Counted from the first letter of the stretch, positions 36,976-46,144 are shown. The stretch: DNA of 64,000 nucleotides from Saprospiraceae bacterium (GCA_016787575.1 JAEUUO010000013.1:1-64000); one strand, 5' to 3'. Made by a program: numbers and translations. The notes: generated from the letters alone by a model not told the origin.

Positions 36976-37632
36976 ATGCCATTTATAGATAAACTGAAAG
37001 CTGTTTTTATAGTGCCGGAAGATCCCAAATCGGCCAATTCAAACAAAGATTCTCAGGAATATATTTCCAGCACTAAACCAATAGACAATACAGGGACTCA
37101 AGGAGTAAACAGTGAAAGCAACGCCCGGTTTTTAGAAATACTGGCGCAAGTATTGGAAAAAAACAACCAGCCGGGATTCGACTACCTTGAGTTTCGGAAA
37201 GCAGTTCAATCCATTGCACAAATGCAGCACCTGGATGAACCCAATCAATTTAAAACAGCATTCGCTGCTGCACAAGCATTCAATGTAAATGCTGATACTT
37301 TATTTGATTCGGCTAAAAAATACCTCAATGTTTTGGAAGCCGAGCAAATTCAGTTTAATAAAACGGCGGATCAATATTTACAAAATCAATTAAATCAAAA
37401 ACAAACCGAATCAGGACAGCTAAAACAAACCATTCGGAATGCTGAAGAAACATTGGCACAACTTCAGGCAAAATTGGATGAGGATAAAAAGAAGCTAAGC
37501 GCTTTGGAAAGCGATTTGTCAAATGCTCAACTTAAAGTGGATTCAAACAAAGCTGCGTTCGAAAGCGCTTATCAGCAAGTGGTTCGCCAAATCAAAGAAG
37601 ATTTGCAAAAGATGGAAACCTATCTAAAATAA
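36976..37632 (+). CDS. Coiled-coil protein, unknown function, first of a two-gene unit
   Basis: 218 residues with no signal peptide, so cytoplasmic. Residues 1-50 are polar and probably flexible (Ser/Asn/Thr-rich). About 50-125 is a helical globular part ('NARFLEILAQVLEKNNQPGFDYLEFRKAV', 'FKTAFAAAQAFNVNADTLF'). Residues 130-216 form a continuous heptad coiled coil ('NQLNQKQTESGQLKQTIRNA', 'LDEDKKKLSALESDLSNAQL'). The family is not recognised. It is nine bases ahead of a membrane protein with its own long helical domain, so the two probably work together. The middle part recalls small helical bundles such as TerB-like folds, but that is only an impression. Confidence 0.7.
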   Translation: MPFIDKLKAVFIVPEDPKSANSNKDSQEYISSTKPIDNTGTQGVNSESNARFLEILAQVLEKNNQPGFDYLEFRKAVQSIAQMQHLDEPNQFKTAFAAAQAFNVNADTLFDSAKKYLNVLEAEQIQFNKTADQYLQNQLNQKQTESGQLKQTIRNAEETLAQLQAKLDEDKKKLSALESDLSNAQLKVDSNKAAFESAYQQVVRQIKEDLQKMETYLK

Positions 37633-37641
37633 AATTAAAGT

Positions 37642-38661
37642 ATGGCACTCGAAAATCAATCCAAAGGATTTTGGAGCCGCCCGGAAGGAGTCACCGGAGG
37701 CTTGGTATTGACAGGAACACTGATTGGTGGGGCTTACCTGCTGTATAAATTTTTGCCTACAATTATCCAGTTGGCTTCAAATATGATTTATTTGTCAGGA
37801 ATGCTGTTGGTATTGGGTGCAATTCTATTTGTGCTCTTGGACCCTCAAACTCGGGCTCTGTCTTGGTATTTTTACAAATCTGTTATGCGTTGGATAACGT
37901 CTTTGTTTGTTCGCATCGATCCCATTGGAATTCTAAAATCGTATGTTGAAGATTTGAAGGATAATTTAGGGAAGATGAATAAACAGATTACTAAATTGAG
38001 AAGCCAAATGCATTTGTTGCGTGAACAGATTTACAACAATCAAAATCAAATTAAACAAAGTTTGACACAGGCTGAACAAGCAAAAGAGGGGAATTTGCAA
38101 ACAGTACTTGTACTAAAAGCGCGCCAGGCTGGCAGACTCAAGGAATCGAATATGAAACTGGAAGATTTATACAATAAGATGAGCATCCTTTATAAGGTGC
38201 TTGTTAAAATGTATGAAAATTCTGAAATCATGTCAGAGGATATCGCCGATGAGGTTAAAATTAAAGAACAAGAACGTGCAGCCATTCACGCCAGTCACAG
38301 TGCTATGAAATCTGCAATGAGTGTTATTGCCGGAGATAAAGACAAACGGGCATTGTTTGATGAATCCCTGGAGGCACTGGCTGATGATATTAGTGGCAAA
38401 GTTGGTGAAATGGAACAGTTTATGGAATTGTCTGAAAACTTTATGTCCTCAGTGGATTTACAGAATGGGGTGTTTGAAGAAGAGGGAATACGAATGTTGG
38501 AGAAATGGGAAACTGAAGGCGTTTCTAAAATTTTGGGAAAAGAGAAACAGGAATTGGTTAAAGGAGATCCCATGTTATTGATCAGTCCAAAAGAAATGGA
38601 AGCAGAAATCATGACACATGAATCTCTTAAAAATCAGTACGAAGATATTTTTAAGAAATAA
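37642..38661 (+). CDS. Membrane protein with PspA/ESCRT-III-like helical region, unknown function
   Basis: 339 residues. A short N-terminus with 'GFWSRPEGV' leads into two membrane helices (about 17-38, 'GGLVLTGTLIGGAYLLYKFL', and 44-66, 'MIYLSGMLLVLGAILFVLLD') and an amphipathic patch ('LSWYFYKSVMRWITSLF'). From about 90 onward the protein is almost all helix and charged: 'IDPIGILKSYVEDLKDNLGKMNKQITKLRSQMHLL' resembles the start of PspA/Vipp1 proteins ('P..ml...i.dme..l...r..va'). The rest (about 190-300) is another helical domain with 'MEQFMELSENFMSSVDLQNGVF'. The family is unrecognised; the PspA likeness is pattern only. It is nine bases after the coiled-coil gene. A role in membrane stress or remodelling is an inference. 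Confidence 0.65.
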   Translation: MALENQSKGFWSRPEGVTGGLVLTGTLIGGAYLLYKFLPTIIQLASNMIYLSGMLLVLGAILFVLLDPQTRALSWYFYKSVMRWITSLFVRIDPIGILKSYVEDLKDNLGKMNKQITKLRSQMHLLREQIYNNQNQIKQSLTQAEQAKEGNLQTVLVLKARQAGRLKESNMKLEDLYNKMSILYKVLVKMYENSEIMSEDIADEVKIKEQERAAIHASHSAMKSAMSVIAGDKDKRALFDESLEALADDISGKVGEMEQFMELSENFMSSVDLQNGVFEEEGIRMLEKWETEGVSKILGKEKQELVKGDPMLLISPKEMEAEIMTHESLKNQYEDIFKK

Positions 38662-38687
38662 CTTCTGATCAGATTTAAAATCTCCGG

Positions 38688-38695
38688 TAGTTTTG
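38688..38695 (+). promoter_or_regulatory. TAnnTTTG box upstream of aspartate kinase
   Basis: TAGTTTTG lies 27 bases before the ATG at 38723, at the expected distance for a Bacteroidota -7 element. Confidence 0.45.
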
Positions 38696-38722
38696 TTTTG
38701 CAAATGGAATATCGATTTATAA

Positions 38723-40024
38723 ATGAAAGTATTTAAATTTGGAGGAGCTTCAGTTAAAAATGCGGATGGATTTCGCAATGTTTCTTCCATCGTTTCCAAA
38801 TATGGAAAAAGTGAAGCTTTAGTAGTTGTAGTTTCCGCAACCGGAAAGACAACCAATCAATTGGAAGAACTGATTTCTAAAAAATTCAGCAACCCCGGAG
38901 AGGCTATGGAGCTTTTGCAAGCGGTAAAAGAAAAGCATTTACAGATTGCTAACGAATTGTTTGGAAACATTCCTGCAGACTTAGCTCAGCAAATACACGA
39001 GCATTGTGTGGAAGCAGAGTGGGTCATTGAAGAAGATCGAGAGATGGCTTACGATTATGTGTATGATCAGATTATTTGTATTGGTGAATTGATATCAAGC
39101 AGAATTTTAAGTGCCTGGTTGCAATCAAACGGAAACGCTATTGAATGGATAGATGCACGTAGTATCATTCAAACCGATGATACCTATCGGGATGCCAGAG
39201 TGCAATGGGAGGTTACAAATGATCGAATTAAAAATACCTTAAACCCATTGTTGAATGCTCATAAAGTTGTTGTCACGCAAGGTTTTATTGCATCCAGTGC
39301 GGAAAACAATTCAACTTCTTTGGGTCGTGAAGGATCGGATTATACGGCTGCTATTTTATCAAGTGCGCTGGCAGCAGATGGAATGTATATATGGAAAGAT
39401 GTTCCGGGAGTGTTGACAGCTGATCCTGATTTGTATGATCATGTAACAAAATTGGATCGTCTTAGTTATACTGAAGCGATTGAAATGACCTATTACGGAT
39501 GTAAAGTGATTCATCCAAAAACAATACAGCCTCTGAAAAGCAAAGGCATTCCATTGTTTGTAAAATCATTCTTAGATCCGGCTGCTGAGGGTACACTGAT
39601 ATCAGATGATTTGGATTTGGAATATCCACCTATTGTAGTCTTGGAAGATGATCAATCGTTGATTCATTTTTCATCGAAAGATTTATCATTCATCGCAGAA
39701 CATCATTTGGCTCATTTATTTGAGTTGTTTAAAAAACATCGCATCAAAGTTAATATGATGCGCAATACGGCCATCTCATTTTCAGTCTGTGTACGAAATG
39801 ATCCACAGCGAATTAAAGCTTTGATAAAGGAAGTGGAACAGGATTATAAAGTATTGGTAGATCAGGATTTGGAATTATTAACCATCAGACACTACCAAGA
39901 TGCAATGATTCCCAAATTATTGGAAGAAAAAATTGTAATCTTGGAAGAACGCATTCGTAAAACATTGCAAATGGTTGTCAAAAATGCTCCTGCAATAGTT
40001 CCTAAAAAATCTGGCCCAAATTAA
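38723..40024 (+). CDS. Aspartate kinase
   Basis: 433 residues, monofunctional. The start 'MKVFKFGGASVKNADGFRNV' carries the K-F-G-G amino-acid-kinase motif, and 'GREGSDYTAAILSSALAAD' (about 197-216) is the substrate loop. 'DVPGVLTADPDL' and 'MTYYGCKVIHPKTIQPL' are standard family blocks. Residues about 300-405 form the C-terminal ACT region ('HLFELFKKHRIKVNMMRNTA'), shorter than in LysC enzymes with two full ACT units. It phosphorylates aspartate in the route to Lys, Met, Thr and diaminopimelate. It follows the coiled-coil pair on the same strand but has its own promoter box. Its last four bases overlap the end of the convergent barstar-like gene. Confidence 0.92.
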   Translation: MKVFKFGGASVKNADGFRNVSSIVSKYGKSEALVVVVSATGKTTNQLEELISKKFSNPGEAMELLQAVKEKHLQIANELFGNIPADLAQQIHEHCVEAEWVIEEDREMAYDYVYDQIICIGELISSRILSAWLQSNGNAIEWIDARSIIQTDDTYRDARVQWEVTNDRIKNTLNPLLNAHKVVVTQGFIASSAENNSTSLGREGSDYTAAILSSALAADGMYIWKDVPGVLTADPDLYDHVTKLDRLSYTEAIEMTYYGCKVIHPKTIQPLKSKGIPLFVKSFLDPAAEGTLISDDLDLEYPPIVVLEDDQSLIHFSSKDLSFIAEHHLAHLFELFKKHRIKVNMMRNTAISFSVCVRNDPQRIKALIKEVEQDYKVLVDQDLELLTIRHYQDAMIPKLLEEKIVILEERIRKTLQMVVKNAPAIVPKKSGPN

Positions 40025-40467
40025 ACGTGCAATATTTTGTAAACTATATCATTCCGCTCAAGAACTTCGCGAAATTTAGAAATTGGTTGAAGGTAAATTT
40101 TTAATTTTTTAGGTGTAAATTCTTCATTTTCCATCAACAACCAGGATTGACAAATTTCATCGAGTGTAGTGACTAAATCATCAATCAGATCAGGATCATT
40201 GACTTCATCTGCTAATAACTGATCAGCATTTTCAATGTATAAAATGATTTGTTCCTGTGTGATCCATTCTAAATCAAGCATGCAATCATACAAAGCATCC
40301 AGGTTTTTTCCAAAATAGTCAGGCAGCTCAAATTGTAATTTTATTTCACTAAAAAAATCATTTGAATTTCTGCAACAGGCTCCATCCAGTTTGGCAATAA
40401 ATGCATTTCTGAACTTCAGTTGTTGAAATTCTTTGTTCGTTTGAATGCCGAAAATGCATGGGTTCAT
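40021..40467 (-). CDS. Barstar-family RNase inhibitor
   Basis: 148 residues, longer than the 90-residue classical barstar. The diagnostic block is 'LQFELPDYFGKNLDALYDCMLDLEWITQ' (about 46-73), matching the barstar loop and helix 2 (Y-x-G-x-N-L-D-A-L-W/Y-D) that plug the barnase active site, followed by 'IILYIENADQL'. N- and C-terminal extensions are not recognised. Its ATG overlaps the stop of the barnase-like gene by four bases (ATGA), so toxin and inhibitor are made together. It should stay in the cytoplasm and protect the cell from RNase that has not been exported. Confidence 0.85.
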   Translation of the reverse strand: MNPCIFGIQTNKEFQQLKFRNAFIAKLDGACCRNSNDFFSEIKLQFELPDYFGKNLDALYDCMLDLEWITQEQIILYIENADQLLADEVNDPDLIDDLVTTLDEICQSWLLMENEEFTPKKLKIYLQPISKFREVLERNDIVYKILHV

Positions 40468-40919
40468 AAATTAATTTTGATGAAGTGATTGTAATGATCT
40501 TTAGTAAAATAGGCCGATTGATCCGATCCTGTAACCAATCGCTCAGCTCCGCGATTTTGTCCTGCACGTTTAGGATGGACATCCCATTCACGATATTGGA
40601 TTTTTATTTGATTGTGGTCAAACTGCGGAAGTACTTTGTTGCGGTTGAAATAACTACGTCCTCCAACATAGCCTGATGGTGCTTTGTTGTTTGCTCGAAT
40701 GTAGTTCAAAGTTTTAAGGACATAAGCCGGAATGGTTTCGACTTTAACATCTGCCTGACTTGTTTCGTCGGCAGCTTGATTGTGCTCTTTTGAAAGTATG
40801 GCTTCCTTTTTGGAAATTACCGATAAATCCGAATGCTTGTTTTGTTGATAAAATTTCAGGACAATTGCAATACTACAAATGAGTATTGCAGCCAAAATAA
40901 AAATCCACACCCGTTTCAT
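40464..40919 (-). CDS. Exported or anchored barnase-type ribonuclease
   Basis: 151 residues. A membrane helix or uncleaved signal (about 4-23, 'VWIFILAAILICSIAIVLKF') and a polar linker precede a microbial RNase domain (about 62-150). 'IPAYVLKTLNYIRANNKAPSGYVGG' is the family opening. The catalytic set is in place: Glu 111 ('YREWDV'), Arg 127 ('GAERLVTGSD') and His 142 ('TKDHYNHF'), with Arg 123 as second binding Arg. Known enzymes cut RNA, mostly after G. The predicted export suggests an extracellular or periplasmic nuclease, or a weapon against rivals. It lies 28 bases after the RND pump gene and overlaps the inhibitor gene by four bases. Confidence 0.87.
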   Translation of the reverse strand: MKRVWIFILAAILICSIAIVLKFYQQNKHSDLSVISKKEAILSKEHNQAADETSQADVKVETIPAYVLKTLNYIRANNKAPSGYVGGRSYFNRNKVLPQFDHNQIKIQYREWDVHPKRAGQNRGAERLVTGSDQSAYFTKDHYNHFIKINL

Positions 40920-40947
40920 CGAATGGACATTTGAACCTATTAAATTA

Positions 40948-43900
40948 TCAGAAATATTTAGCGATCAATTTTCGACTTTTTTCTCTTGTTTTATAGCCTA
41001 ACATATACATTGCAGGAACCACTAACAAGGTTAAAAAAGTAGATGTGATTAAACCAAATATAATTGTCCACGCAAGAGGTCCCCAAAACGCAACGTTATC
41101 GCCACCTAAATAAAACTTAGGATCAAAATGAGTAAAAAGACTTTCAAAATCCATATTTACACCGATGCCCAATGGAATCAATCCTAAAATTGCAGAAAGG
41201 GCTGTAAGGATTACTGGCGTTATACGGGTTGCGCCGCCTTCAACAACCGCATCTTCAATGGGAGTGCCCCGTTGTCGGAGTTCGTCTGTAAATTCTATGA
41301 GCAAAATTCCATTTCGTACTACGATACCTGCCAAGGAAAAAATTCCGACTCCGGTCATAACAGCACTCAGTGTGATGTTGAAAAATCCAAATCCCAATGC
41401 AATCCCGATCAATGAAAAGAGCACCGTTGTGAAAATAATGGTTGGTTTAACTACTGAATTAAATTGAGTCACCAAAATTAAAAACATCAAAGCCAGTGCC
41501 GTACCAAAAGCAACTCCTAAAAAGTCAATGGTCTCTTGAAGTTCTTCTTGTTCGCCCGCAAAACTGATTTCATAACCTTCGGGAAGATCCATTTGTGATG
41601 CCATGTCTTTAATTTGGCCAATAATGGCAGACGGATTATAACCGGTCACTACATCTGAACTAAGCGTTAAGACTCTTTTTTGATTTTTTCTATTGATGGT
41701 AGAAATTGAATTTCCATAAGAAATTGTAGCAATTGAACTGATTGGAATTTGTTTAAATCGTTGTGTGGACATATCCATGAAGGACACATTTATATTTAAC
41801 AATTCTTCCAATTTGTTGCGGTTGGCTTCTTTGATTCGTAATTGAATCGGATAATCATCGTTCTGATCCCGGTATTTGGAAACTTCTTTTCCAAACAATG
41901 CCGTTCTTAATTCCAATGCAACCTGCGCAAGACTTATCCCTTCACGTTGTGCTTTTTCTTCATCAATGTCAATGATAATTTCAGGTTTTGAAATTTGCAA
42001 ATCAGATTTTAATCCATCAATTCCTTCAATTTTATTGGCTTCAATTCCTAAAATTAATTGGCGGCTGATTTTATCCAATGCATCAAAATCATCTCCACTG
42101 ATTTCAATAGAAATCGGTTTGCCCACAGGTGGTCCGTTGTTTTCTTTTTCAACACTGATTTCAGCACCGGCAATTCCTGATTTAAATTCAGATCGCAAGG
42201 AATCCAATACAGCCCTGGTTGATTTTCCACCTCGGTCTGCAAATCGCACAAAAGCAACTGAAACTTTACTCTTATTTGGAGTAGCTACCCGATCCGGATT
42301 TTGAGGATCGCCTGCACCTAATCCAATGTTAGAAATGACTGAACTTACAATTGGGTTGTCTTTTCCGATGACTTTGTAAACGCGATTTTCTATGATTTGT
42401 GTTATCGAGTCGGTTACATTCGCATCGGTTCCAATGGGCATTTTGCAATAGACAAAGGCAAAATTCGGTTGCCCATCTGGAAATGCTTCAATTTGTGGAT
42501 TGGTGCTTCCATAATAAATAAAACTGGCAATCAACAAAATAAATACGCTCAAGATTAATCCTATCGGGCGATAACCTTTGATCAACATACGCAAGAGGCT
42601 TCGGTATGCATTCAGCACAGCAGGCCACCATTTTGTCTGGAATAAGAAAATTAATTTGGAAAAAATAAAGTGATACAATAAAATGAGTAGAATACAGAAC
42701 ACCGCAAAATTTCCAAGCCCATTCCCCATACTGAAATAACCCAACAAAGCAAGAGCAATAAAGAAAATAAATACCTTGCGGTAACTTGCCAGACTTTCAA
42801 CTTTACCCGGCTCGTCACGTTTCATAAAACTTGCAGCAAAAACCGGATTCATAACAAAAGCCACAAAGAGCGAAGCTCCTAAAGTAATTATCAAAGTAAC
42901 TGGAAGATGAGACATGAATTTACCAATAATACCGGGCCAAAACAAAAGCGGAAAGAAGGGCATGAGTGTAGTAAGAGTCCCGGCAAGCACCGGTACAAAA
43001 ACTTCTCCGGCAGCATATTTTGCAGCTTCCACAATGCTTAAGTCTTTGTATTTATTAAATATCCTGTGCGTATTTTCAATTACTACGATGGCATCATCTA
43101 CAATAATTCCCAAAGCGAGTAATAATGAAAACAATACAATGACATTCATGGTCATGTCTAATCCAGGCATGATCAGAAAAGCCACTAAACAAGAAAGAGG
43201 GACTGCCAAACCAACAAAGAAGGCATTGGTAAAGCCCATAAAAAACATCAATATAAATACAACAAAAATAAAACCAAGGATTACAGTATTGATCAAATCG
43301 TGAAGTTGCACACGCGTATTTTCTGAAGTGTCGGCAGTAACTTTTACTTTAATTCCGGGAGGAAATTTTGTTGCCTTGTATTCATTGATAATGGCATAAA
43401 TTTTATCGGTAGCATTGATCAGGTTTTCTCCACTGCGTTTGATTACATTGAGCGTAATTACAGATTGATTGTCTAAACGTGCAAAATCCTGCTTTTCTTT
43501 AAAATCGTCTTCAATGCTTGCAATGTCTTTCAAAAAAACAGTTGTTCCTGTAAATGATCGAACCACGATATCGCGAATTAATTTGGGATCTTTAAATTCT
43601 CCGGTGATCCGTACGTTTCTTCGCAATTCGTTGATGCGCAATTCACCAGCCGAGATATTTAAATTCTGACCGCGAATGGCATTTTCAATATCATTGAATG
43701 TTATGCCGGAAGCATTTAACTTGTAAAGATCTACATCTACATGTATTTCTCGGTCCACCCCGCCAATGATATCTACTCGCGTAATTTCTTTATTGTTCTC
43801 TATTTTATCTTTTAATTGTTCAGCATATTCTTTGAGTCTGTCTAATGGGAAATCTCCGGCAATGTTAATATTCAGGATGGGCATTTCACTAAAATCAAAT

Positions 43901-44316
43901 TCCTGCACCTGGGGATCGTCTTTTAAATCAGTTGGAAGATCCTTTTTTGCTTTATCTACTGCATCTGATACCCGTTGCTTACATAATTTTGGATCCTGAT
44001 CTGTATTGAATTCAGCAATCACCAAAGAAAAATCTGAAAGCGAATTGCTTTTAATCCGTTTAATGCCACTGACAGATTTTAATTCTTTTTCAATGGGCTT
44101 GGTAATCAGATTTTCAATATCAGCTGGCGTTGCACCTGGATATATGGTAGCTATGGAAACTGTTGGAATCACAATATCCGGAAACAACTCTTTTGGAATC
44201 CGTTGGTAGGAAACAAATCCAGCCAAACAGATGATGATTGTTATCACATAAATACTGGTTGAATTGTGAATACACCAGTTTGTAAACTTTAATTGCTTAA
44301 TGTTTTCAAGATTCAT
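40948..44316 (-). CDS. AcrB/MdtB-type RND efflux pump
   Basis: 1122 residues, some 80 longer than AcrB. It begins with a helix after 'LKFTNWCIHNSTSIYVITI', then 'RIPKELFPDIVIPTVSIATIYPGATPADIENLITKPIE', the first porter domain. Helix 4 is 'LLLALGIIVDDAIVVIENTH', with the two Asp of the proton relay. An extra pair of hydrophobic segments (about 500-550, 'KVFIFFIALALLGYFSMGNG' and 'FAVFCILLILLYHFIFSKLI') explains the added length. The C-terminus is typical ('AWTIIFGLITSTFLTLLVVPAMY'). It belongs to the multidrug/HAE branch rather than the metal branch. It lies 23 bases after its adaptor gene; no outer-membrane channel gene is next to it, so a TolC from elsewhere must be used. Confidence 0.9.
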   Translation of the reverse strand: MNLENIKQLKFTNWCIHNSTSIYVITIIICLAGFVSYQRIPKELFPDIVIPTVSIATIYPGATPADIENLITKPIEKELKSVSGIKRIKSNSLSDFSLVIAEFNTDQDPKLCKQRVSDAVDKAKKDLPTDLKDDPQVQEFDFSEMPILNINIAGDFPLDRLKEYAEQLKDKIENNKEITRVDIIGGVDREIHVDVDLYKLNASGITFNDIENAIRGQNLNISAGELRINELRRNVRITGEFKDPKLIRDIVVRSFTGTTVFLKDIASIEDDFKEKQDFARLDNQSVITLNVIKRSGENLINATDKIYAIINEYKATKFPPGIKVKVTADTSENTRVQLHDLINTVILGFIFVVFILMFFMGFTNAFFVGLAVPLSCLVAFLIMPGLDMTMNVIVLFSLLLALGIIVDDAIVVIENTHRIFNKYKDLSIVEAAKYAAGEVFVPVLAGTLTTLMPFFPLLFWPGIIGKFMSHLPVTLIITLGASLFVAFVMNPVFAASFMKRDEPGKVESLASYRKVFIFFIALALLGYFSMGNGLGNFAVFCILLILLYHFIFSKLIFLFQTKWWPAVLNAYRSLLRMLIKGYRPIGLILSVFILLIASFIYYGSTNPQIEAFPDGQPNFAFVYCKMPIGTDANVTDSITQIIENRVYKVIGKDNPIVSSVISNIGLGAGDPQNPDRVATPNKSKVSVAFVRFADRGGKSTRAVLDSLRSEFKSGIAGAEISVEKENNGPPVGKPISIEISGDDFDALDKISRQLILGIEANKIEGIDGLKSDLQISKPEIIIDIDEEKAQREGISLAQVALELRTALFGKEVSKYRDQNDDYPIQLRIKEANRNKLEELLNINVSFMDMSTQRFKQIPISSIATISYGNSISTINRKNQKRVLTLSSDVVTGYNPSAIIGQIKDMASQMDLPEGYEISFAGEQEELQETIDFLGVAFGTALALMFLILVTQFNSVVKPTIIFTTVLFSLIGIALGFGFFNITLSAVMTGVGIFSLAGIVVRNGILLIEFTDELRQRGTPIEDAVVEGGATRITPVILTALSAILGLIPLGIGVNMDFESLFTHFDPKFYLGGDNVAFWGPLAWTIIFGLITSTFLTLLVVPAMYMLGYKTREKSRKLIAKYF

Positions 44317-44339
44317 AAGGAAGGGTTAAGAGCAGCGAT

Positions 44340-45479
44340 TCAAAGGTTTATGGTGATTTGTTGTCCATCCACCAATTCGTTGTAACCAACAGTAATAATT
44401 CGATCACCCGCTTGGATGCCTGATTTAATTTGAGTTTCACCATTGTATTCAATGCCGGTATCTACAATCCGCTTTTTGGCAATCCAATTTCCATTGGTTT
44501 CTTCAGCAATTAAAATATAATTCTCACCCTGTATGCTTTTTTGAATCAGATTGCTTGATACAACATAGGTATTTTTAATAATTCCGTTGTTGATTTTAAT
44601 CTTGAGCGTTTGATTACTTAGAAAGTTTGGATTCCCTGAAGGCAATGCAACTTCAGCTAAAAAAGTACGTCGTGTAAGATTGATGGTCTTTCCTACAAAA
44701 ATGATTTTCGACTCCAGGCTTTGATTGCTTGCAGGATCAAAAAGATTTACTTTATCTCCAGCCTTAATTTTACCAATATAAGAATCGCTCAATTCAGCTT
44801 TAATTTTTAAATTCTGATTATTTACAACCCGTACACCAGCAAATCCAGGACTGGCAATTTCACCTATTTTAAGATTGACTTGATCTACAGTTCCTTGAAT
44901 TGGAGATTTGATGTAGGTCATCGCCAATTGGGATTCCAAAGTTTTCATTTTCAATTCCAATTGGTCTTTTTGATTTTTTGCCTGAAGGTACTGTGCTTCA
45001 CTGCCAATGTTTTGCTCCCACAGTCTCTTTTGCTTTTCATACATGGTGTTTGCCAATGCCAAACCGGTTTTGACTTCATCCATTCCTTTTCGGATTGTAG
45101 CTCCATCCAATATAGCTAAAATTTTACCGGGACTAACCAAATCACCTTCTTTTACTAAAATGGATTGTACAACCCCGGGCATTTGCGGCGCAGCCAAAAT
45201 GTTGTTATGCGCATCAACAATTCCTTGAACCTCTATAAAATGTTTAAAATCTCGTTTTTGTGGTGTATCAATTTTTACCAGTTTGGCTTTTGAAAATGAA
45301 AAACTGGTATCCATTGCAGCAATCTGAAGTTCCAATTCTTTAATTTGAGAATTCAGTTCTTTTACCTGGTTTTTAAGTTCGGCTAAATGGAGCTTGGGAT
45401 CTTTGTTTTTAGCAGGTTTACTACAAGCTGTAAAGAAAACAAATACAATTAGATAACACAGTAAATTAAAAGTCTTCAT
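44340..45479 (-). CDS. RND efflux periplasmic adaptor lipoprotein (AcrA/HlyD family)
   Basis: 379 residues. The lipobox 'VFFTAC' predicts an anchored lipoprotein. An N-terminal coiled coil ('LHLAELKNQVKELNSQIKEL', about 28-55) is unusual for the family and precedes the barrel and lipoyl parts ('GVVQSILVKEGDLVSPGKIL', 'YIKSPIQGTVDQVNLKIGEI') around a helical hairpin ('KRLWEQNIGSEAQYLQAKNQ'). The end is 'IKSGIQAGDRIITVGYNELVDGQQI', typical of AcrA-like adaptors. It couples the AcrB-type pump, 23 bases downstream, to an outer-membrane channel. It is the first gene of a minus-strand series adaptor, pump, RNase, barstar. Confidence 0.88.
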   Translation of the reverse strand: MKTFNLLCYLIVFVFFTACSKPAKNKDPKLHLAELKNQVKELNSQIKELELQIAAMDTSFSFSKAKLVKIDTPQKRDFKHFIEVQGIVDAHNNILAAPQMPGVVQSILVKEGDLVSPGKILAILDGATIRKGMDEVKTGLALANTMYEKQKRLWEQNIGSEAQYLQAKNQKDQLELKMKTLESQLAMTYIKSPIQGTVDQVNLKIGEIASPGFAGVRVVNNQNLKIKAELSDSYIGKIKAGDKVNLFDPASNQSLESKIIFVGKTINLTRRTFLAEVALPSGNPNFLSNQTLKIKINNGIIKNTYVVSSNLIQKSIQGENYILIAEETNGNWIAKKRIVDTGIEYNGETQIKSGIQAGDRIITVGYNELVDGQQITINL

Positions 45480-45688
45480 GCAGGATTAGAAATTAGATGA
45501 AAGAGTTTCAGAATAACGTAAAATAAACGTCTAGTCGAATAAATAGTTCTACATATGAAGCAAATAACAAATTCTTTAAACATTAAAATATGTACTTATG
45601 TATAATATATTTAAAATCAATTGATAACGATTAATTGACAATATTATTTCCACTCCAGGATTTGTGCAATTTAAGATAGGAGCAAGCT

Positions 45689-46144
45689 TTAAAAAGGGTA
45701 GTCCGGAAGCATGTCGGTAAAGTCATAGCTGGATTTGATAAAATCAACTTGGCACATGAGACTGGTTTGGCCATTGCTCACAAGAAGATAAGGTGCTTTT
45801 AGTTGGATGTTGTACCGTGCGGCCTGATCCAATACATATTGATCTATTTGAATATGAGGGGCTTTGCATTCAATGAGCACATAGGCTTCTGCCAACTTAT
45901 TGTAAATTACAAGGTCAAAGCGTTTTTTAAGTTGATAGACAGCAACTTGTTTTTCAACTGCCATCCGACTGTAAGGAATGCCATGCCCCAAGCAGAGGTA
46001 TTGAATCAAACATTGTCGCACGACTTCTTCCGGAGTTTCAGCCATCCATCGCTTGCGCACAGGATCAAACAGTTTGACTGATGGCTGGGTTTGAATTTTT
46101 AAAGTTTCCAACCAATCTGATATCTTAAATTCAAAAACAGCCAT
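45689..46144 (-). CDS. Orphan HsdR_N-domain protein (PD-(D/E)XK nuclease fold)
   Basis: 151 residues, a single domain. 'VKLFDPVRKRWMAETPEEVVRQCLIQYL' and the core 'KRFDLVIYNKLAEAYVLIECKAP' fit the type I restriction enzyme R protein N-terminal family (HSDR_N_2), with Asp and Glu-x-Lys of the PD-(D/E)XK nuclease centre. There is no helicase, HsdM or HsdS gene nearby, so it is not part of a type I system here. Such stand-alone copies are widespread in Bacteroidota and their function is not known; DNA repair or defence is possible. It is followed on the same strand, after 209 bp, by the efflux adaptor gene. Confidence 0.82.
   Translation of the reverse strand: MAVFEFKISDWLETLKIQTQPSVKLFDPVRKRWMAETPEEVVRQCLIQYLCLGHGIPYSRMAVEKQVAVYQLKKRFDLVIYNKLAEAYVLIECKAPHIQIDQYVLDQAARYNIQLKAPYLLVSNGQTSLMCQVDFIKSSYDFTDMLPDYPF

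Noticed and set aside
41876..42304. A 142-codon plus-strand frame opposite the AcrB-type pump gene
   Set aside because: Antisense shadow; Ser/Pro-rich translation without any motif.
45689..46144. A type I restriction-modification system
   Set aside because: Only the HsdR N-terminal domain is present; no helicase part, HsdM or HsdS occurs in the window.
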